This document shows positions 40,059 to 43,010 of a stretch of 43,010 nt of DNA, in pieces. A model generated the notes under the pieces. That model had not been told where the DNA came from. It worked only from the letters and a program-made list of their open reading frames with translations, and made no database searches. Origin of the DNA: Agrobacterium arsenijevicii. Its GTDB lineage: Bacteria > Pseudomonadota > Alphaproteobacteria > Rhizobiales > Rhizobiaceae. The translations under genes were made by a program, and so were the position numbers. The DNA is taken from positions 1-43,010 of the forward strand of contig JWIT01000041.1 in NCBI GenBank assembly GCA_000949895.1, in the 5' to 3' direction. The first letter of the stretch is position 1. Every line of letters begins with the position of its first letter.

Positions 40059-41690
40059 ATGCATCATGCCCATAGCAAGTATTCGGCGACGGCCGATAAG
40101 ACTGTTGGCACCAGCAATGCGGCGGTGCCGCCGATCCAAGAGCGACTGGAATTCATGGAGATGTCGGCTGAAAGCCGTACAGCCCTGGCGTCTATCAAGG
40201 ATCTGCTGGATCGCGAATTGCCGCGCGGCCTCGACCGCTTTTACGCCCAAGTTCGCAAAACGCCGGAAACAATGAGGTTCTTCTCTTCAGAAGAGCATAT
40301 GACCCGCGCAAAAGGGGCGCAAACCAGCCATTGGGTGAATATTTCCAACGGCGATTTCACTGGAAGCTACGGCGAAAAGGTGCGTGCGATAGGTACCGTG
40401 CACGCTAGGATTGGGCTCGAACCAAGATGGTACATTGGAGGCTACGCGATCGTCCTCGACCACCTGATCAAAGCAGCGATTTCGGAGAATTTCCCCCGAG
40501 CTCGATGGTTTACGAAGAAATCCGCGATGGCACCTGACGCATTCGGTGAGGCGCTCGGTAGTCTTGCCAAAGCAGTGTTGCTCGATATGGATCTTGCCAT
40601 CTCCGTCTACCTGGAAGAGGCAGAAAAAGCAAAACAGACAACTCAAACTGAAGCCATCGAACGCGAACAGAAGATCGTGTCTGAAAGCTTTGGCGAAGCG
40701 ATACGGTGCATTGCTGCCAAGGACTTGACTGGTCAAGTCTCCGGAGCGCTCCCAGAGGCTTATCACACATTGCGCGACGATCTGAATGCATCAGTTGTCA
40801 CACTGCGAGATGCCTTGAGCTTGGTTGGCGAGAACGCTGCGTCAATTGACAATGCGGCACTCGACGTCAGCAATGCTGCTGCGGAGCTATCGCGGCGGAC
40901 TGAACAACAAGCAGCTTCCGTCGAGGAGACTGCCGCTGCGGTCGAACAAATAGCAGCAACTGTCAACGCTACAGCTAGGCAGGCTGAAGAAGCTGGTCAT
41001 CTAGTCGCTCGATCTAGAGACAACGCCGAGCGATCCGACAAGGTCGTACAGACAGCCATTGCCAGGATGGGCGAGATTGAGCGGTCTTCGCGCGAAATCG
41101 CCAACATTACAGAAATGATGGATGAAATTGCCTTTCAGACCAATCTGCTGGCGCTCAATGCCGGCGTTGAGGCTGCTCGCGCTGGCGAGGCCGGCAAGGG
41201 TTTTGCAGTCGTGGCACAGGAGGTTCGCATCCTTGCACAACGTGCCGCTGAGGCGGCAAAGGAGATCAAGTCGCTCATCACAACCTCTCAACAACAGGTC
41301 AAGTCTGGTGTAGCCCTCGTGGGAGAGACTGGTCATGCGTTGCAGACCATTGTCGCTGATGTAAACGAGATCAACCGGCATATCGCTGGGATCGTGGATG
41401 GCGCCCGCGAGCAGGCTTTGGGGCTGCAAGAGATAAACACGGCGATCAATTCAATAGATCAGGGCACTCAGCAGAATGCGGCCATGGCAGAACAAGCTTC
41501 GGCGGCTAGCCAGACCCTTGCATGGGATTCAGACCGCCTGACACAGTTGCTCGCTGGTTTCAGGCTCTCAGATGGACATTCGGGAGCCTCTGCACGGGGG
41601 CTTCGATTGGTTGAAGCAAGCCCGGCATTGCCCATGTCCGCATCGTCGCGACGCGCCAACTCGAAATCCGCACTCAGCGCTCATCGTTGA
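40059..41690 (+). CDS. Globin-coupled chemoreceptor (HemAT-like)
   Basis: The 543-residue protein has an N-terminal sensor globin (about residues 25-190) with the proximal histidine H115 in VHARIGLEPRWYIGGY. A HAMP-like or linker region (about 205-250) is followed by a methyl-accepting signalling domain with the hairpin tip EIAFQTNLLALNAGVEAARAGE (split over about residues 352-375) and flanking coiled coils. No membrane helices are present, so it is a soluble oxygen sensor for chemotaxis. The C-terminus has no obvious CheR-binding pentapeptide. AAGGGAACC precedes the ATG. Confidence 0.95.
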   Translation: MHHAHSKYSATADKTVGTSNAAVPPIQERLEFMEMSAESRTALASIKDLLDRELPRGLDRFYAQVRKTPETMRFFSSEEHMTRAKGAQTSHWVNISNGDFTGSYGEKVRAIGTVHARIGLEPRWYIGGYAIVLDHLIKAAISENFPRARWFTKKSAMAPDAFGEALGSLAKAVLLDMDLAISVYLEEAEKAKQTTQTEAIEREQKIVSESFGEAIRCIAAKDLTGQVSGALPEAYHTLRDDLNASVVTLRDALSLVGENAASIDNAALDVSNAAAELSRRTEQQAASVEETAAAVEQIAATVNATARQAEEAGHLVARSRDNAERSDKVVQTAIARMGEIERSSREIANITEMMDEIAFQTNLLALNAGVEAARAGEAGKGFAVVAQEVRILAQRAAEAAKEIKSLITTSQQQVKSGVALVGETGHALQTIVADVNEINRHIAGIVDGAREQALGLQEINTAINSIDQGTQQNAAMAEQASAASQTLAWDSDRLTQLLAGFRLSDGHSGASARGLRLVEASPALPMSASSRRANSKSALSAHR

Positions 41691-41755
41691 TCCTTCCCAA
41701 CCCTCAAGCGCGCTCGTCTGGCCAACGAGCGGACAAAGCCGAAAGCCTCGATCTA

Positions 41756-42001
41756 ATGGACAAGCGACGGTCACAAAGAATGCGCGTTTTCAAGGGTGGG
41801 CGGATCGTTTTCAACAATGGTGGCTCATCATTAGACTGCACAATCCGCAATCAATCCGCAGGGGGTGCCAGGGTGATCCTGGAGACCGCGTTCGGTTTGC
41901 CAGATGAATTTTTGTTGCTCTGCGGAGCAGAAAAATTTCGATGCGTCGTGCGGTGGCGAAAGCTCAAAGAAGTTGGCGTCAGCTTCGAGGTGGCTAGTTG
42001 A
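41756..42001 (+). CDS. PilZ-domain protein
   Basis: The 81-residue protein is a single PilZ domain with the cyclic di-GMP-binding motifs RRSQR (residues 4-8) and N-x-S-x-x-G in NQSAGGARV, then FRCVVRWRKLKEVGVSFE. It should act as a c-di-GMP receptor, in the same neighbourhood as an intact diguanylate cyclase. The ATG at 41756 starts where the family begins; no strong ribosome binding site is visible. It lies 65 bases after the chemoreceptor, so cotranscription is likely. Confidence 0.88.
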   Translation: MDKRRSQRMRVFKGGRIVFNNGGSSLDCTIRNQSAGGARVILETAFGLPDEFLLLCGAEKFRCVVRWRKLKEVGVSFEVAS

Positions 42002-42129
42002 TGTGACCGTTCGATCAGAGCTATCGCTTGGTGTGCTGCGATCGGGTCGTAACTGATGATGTCAGGTATTGCAGGGGCGCCTGACGCCTGCGATCGCCCG
42101 GTTCGCGTTCTTCCCGGCAGAAAATGCAC

Positions 42130-42621
42130 TCAATGTTTCAGCACGACTTTTCCTTGAATGCGGTCAGCAATCGTGGTCTGGGCGGCGATCTCTTCCAATC
42201 GAAAGACTCTTTCGATCGGGATATTCAACGCGCCGCGTCAGGCGACATCGGCGATAGATTGCAGCAATTTGGCGTCGGAGGAGTGGTAGAGCTCATCGAT
42301 TTTCACGCGATTCTCGATAGTCGCGCCTGCAGGTAACCGGCACGATGCTGGCACGTGGTCGCCGTCCCGCACGCGCAAAATGAGATTGGTGACAACGGGC
42401 GCAACTGCGCTGATTGCGTAGTCAAACTCTGCGCTCGCAGGTGTCTCGGTGATATCGAGCGCCTCGCCCGCTAAGTGACGCGCCTCTTCGAACCGATCCA
42501 TCCGGACGCCGACCACCGGCTTTGCCCCAATCTCGCGAAGATACTGGGTCGCAGCCCGACCAACCGCACCGAGAGCGCCCGAAATCAGAACACGCTCCCT
42601 CTGTCTTGATGTGGAGGGCAT
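42130..42621 (-). pseudogene. Zinc-type alcohol dehydrogenase/quinone oxidoreductase fragment
   Basis: The frame gives the C-terminal half of an MDR-family oxidoreductase, starting with the nucleotide-binding loop VLISGALGAVGRAATQYL. An in-frame TGA at 42238-42240 interrupts it, and the same frame continues with ALNIPIERVFRLEEIAAQ and GKVVLKH up to the true stop at 42130. The N-terminal half is missing. Both lesions show decay. Confidence 0.78.
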
Positions 42622-42639
42622 CGACTGATTGCCGCCCGG

Positions 42640-42741
42640 TCAGCCCCCACATCGTCGAACAGACCCACGCATAGAGAAGCCGAAGATTGCGCCGCTCGAC
42701 AGCAGCGACAGGACTGAAGACACCGTAAAGGAGGGCATCAT
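42640..42741 (-). pseudogene. DUF1772-like membrane protein fragment
   Basis: A short minus-strand frame gives VLSLLSSGAIFGFS, and the neighbouring frame continues YAWVCSTMWGL. Joined together they resemble the N-terminus of DUF1772 (anthrone-oxygenase-like) membrane proteins. It is broken by frameshift and lacks the rest of the domain. Tentative. Confidence 0.35.
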
Positions 42742-42794
42742 TTTGAAGATCCCTCATGGGCGGATGGCAATGAACGCACGCCGCCGTCGGGCGC

Positions 42795-43009
42795 GTTGAG
42801 TTGGGGGGCAGCGTGACGGCCTCGCTCGCCCGTCGCTCGGTTTCCGAAGGCGGCAGTTCGTTCATGGCGCCGATGACCCGGTGAACCTGAAGATCGCCGA
42901 TCAGCAGGCGAAAATAGACATCGGCGGCAGCGGCCCGGTCGTTGCAGATGATAAGCCCGGACCGGCTCGCGGCCTGCAGCAGGTCGCGGGCGAGAGGCAC
43001 GACAGTATC
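42795..43009 (-). pseudogene. C-terminal end of a TetR/AcrR-type regulator
   Basis: The frame, running in from the window edge, shows the tail of a TetR C-terminal domain: ICNDRAAAADVYFRLLIGDL and QVHRVIGAMNELPPSETERR. The frame stays open past the expected end of the domain into the next fragment (to 42422), which suggests that its own end was lost. The DNA-binding N-terminus would lie outside the window, so intactness cannot be judged. Confidence 0.45.
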
Positions 43010-43010
43010 G

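Noticed and set aside
1..43010. CRISPR arrays, tRNA/rRNA genes and complete insertion sequences
   Set aside because: I looked for regularly spaced repeats, RNA gene signatures and transposase motifs with terminal repeats and saw none.

Overview
The window looks like part of a conjugative plasmid or integrated conjugative region of a Rhizobiaceae bacterium (Rhizobium, Agrobacterium or Ensifer type). This rests on GC-rich alphaproteobacterial coding, a complete VirB/VirD4 type IV secretion cluster, a T-DNA-border-like nic site, a CinI/CinR-like quorum-sensing pair, a NolR-like ArsR regulator, and DUF736, DUF1173 and WGR genes that commonly travel on rhizobial plasmids. No replication genes, rRNA, tRNA, CRISPR array or intact insertion sequence was seen.

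Layout. (1) 0-7.1 kb is the presumed leading region: an ArdC-like antirestriction protein, a Zeta-like kinase with its small partner, a Phd/PemK-type toxin-antitoxin pair, DUF736, HU, WGR, DUF1173, a 47-residue acidic protein, and a ribbon-helix-helix protein coupled to a ParA-like ATPase (VirC2/VirC1-like pair). (2) 7.1-10.5 kb holds oriT (nic deduced near 7503/7504 on the minus strand), a MobC-like accessory protein, a large MOBP-type relaxase and a small membrane protein. With this nic orientation the ardC side enters the recipient first and the secretion genes enter last. (3) 10.5-14.2 kb is eroded cargo: an MFS fragment, a VOC protein, a broken second copy of part of the relaxase gene, a methyltransferase, and a frameshifted EamA exporter divergent from a frameshifted Lrp-type regulator. 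(4) 14.2-27.0 kb is a single minus-strand operon, virB1-B2-B3-B4-lytic transglycosylase-B5-lipoprotein-B6-B8-B9-B10-B11-virD4, with overlapping or nearly overlapping genes. (5) 27.2-29.6 kb, divergent from virB, encodes three secreted SNase-fold proteins that have lost catalytic residues and a TrbM/KikA-like protein.

(6) 29.6-33.3 kb is regulatory: an XRE repressor-like protein, a small helical protein, an AHL synthase, its LuxR-type receptor and an AraC-type regulator, with several palindromes. (7) 33.3-42.0 kb is a sensory region: a decayed membrane-sensor/GGDEF gene, a NolR-like regulator, a PAS-PAS protein without an output domain, a second AraC paralogue, an OmpW-type porin, a membrane diguanylate cyclase, a globin-coupled chemoreceptor and a PilZ protein. 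(8) 42.0-43.0 kb is a cluster of fragments: an MDR oxidoreductase with an in-frame stop, a DUF1772-like piece and a TetR C-terminal end.

How the parts fit (inference). AHL signalling and the linked regulators probably time expression of the Mob and VirB machinery. The relaxase with MobC and perhaps the ParA/RHH pair processes oriT, VirD4 couples it to the VirB channel, and the leading genes protect and stabilise the incoming DNA. Two leading genes, ardC and the DUF736 gene, share a homologous hairpin leader and are oriented so that the transferred strand would be their template, as known for ssDNA promoters of other plasmids. The sequence is intact across the transfer genes and strongly decayed in the cargo.
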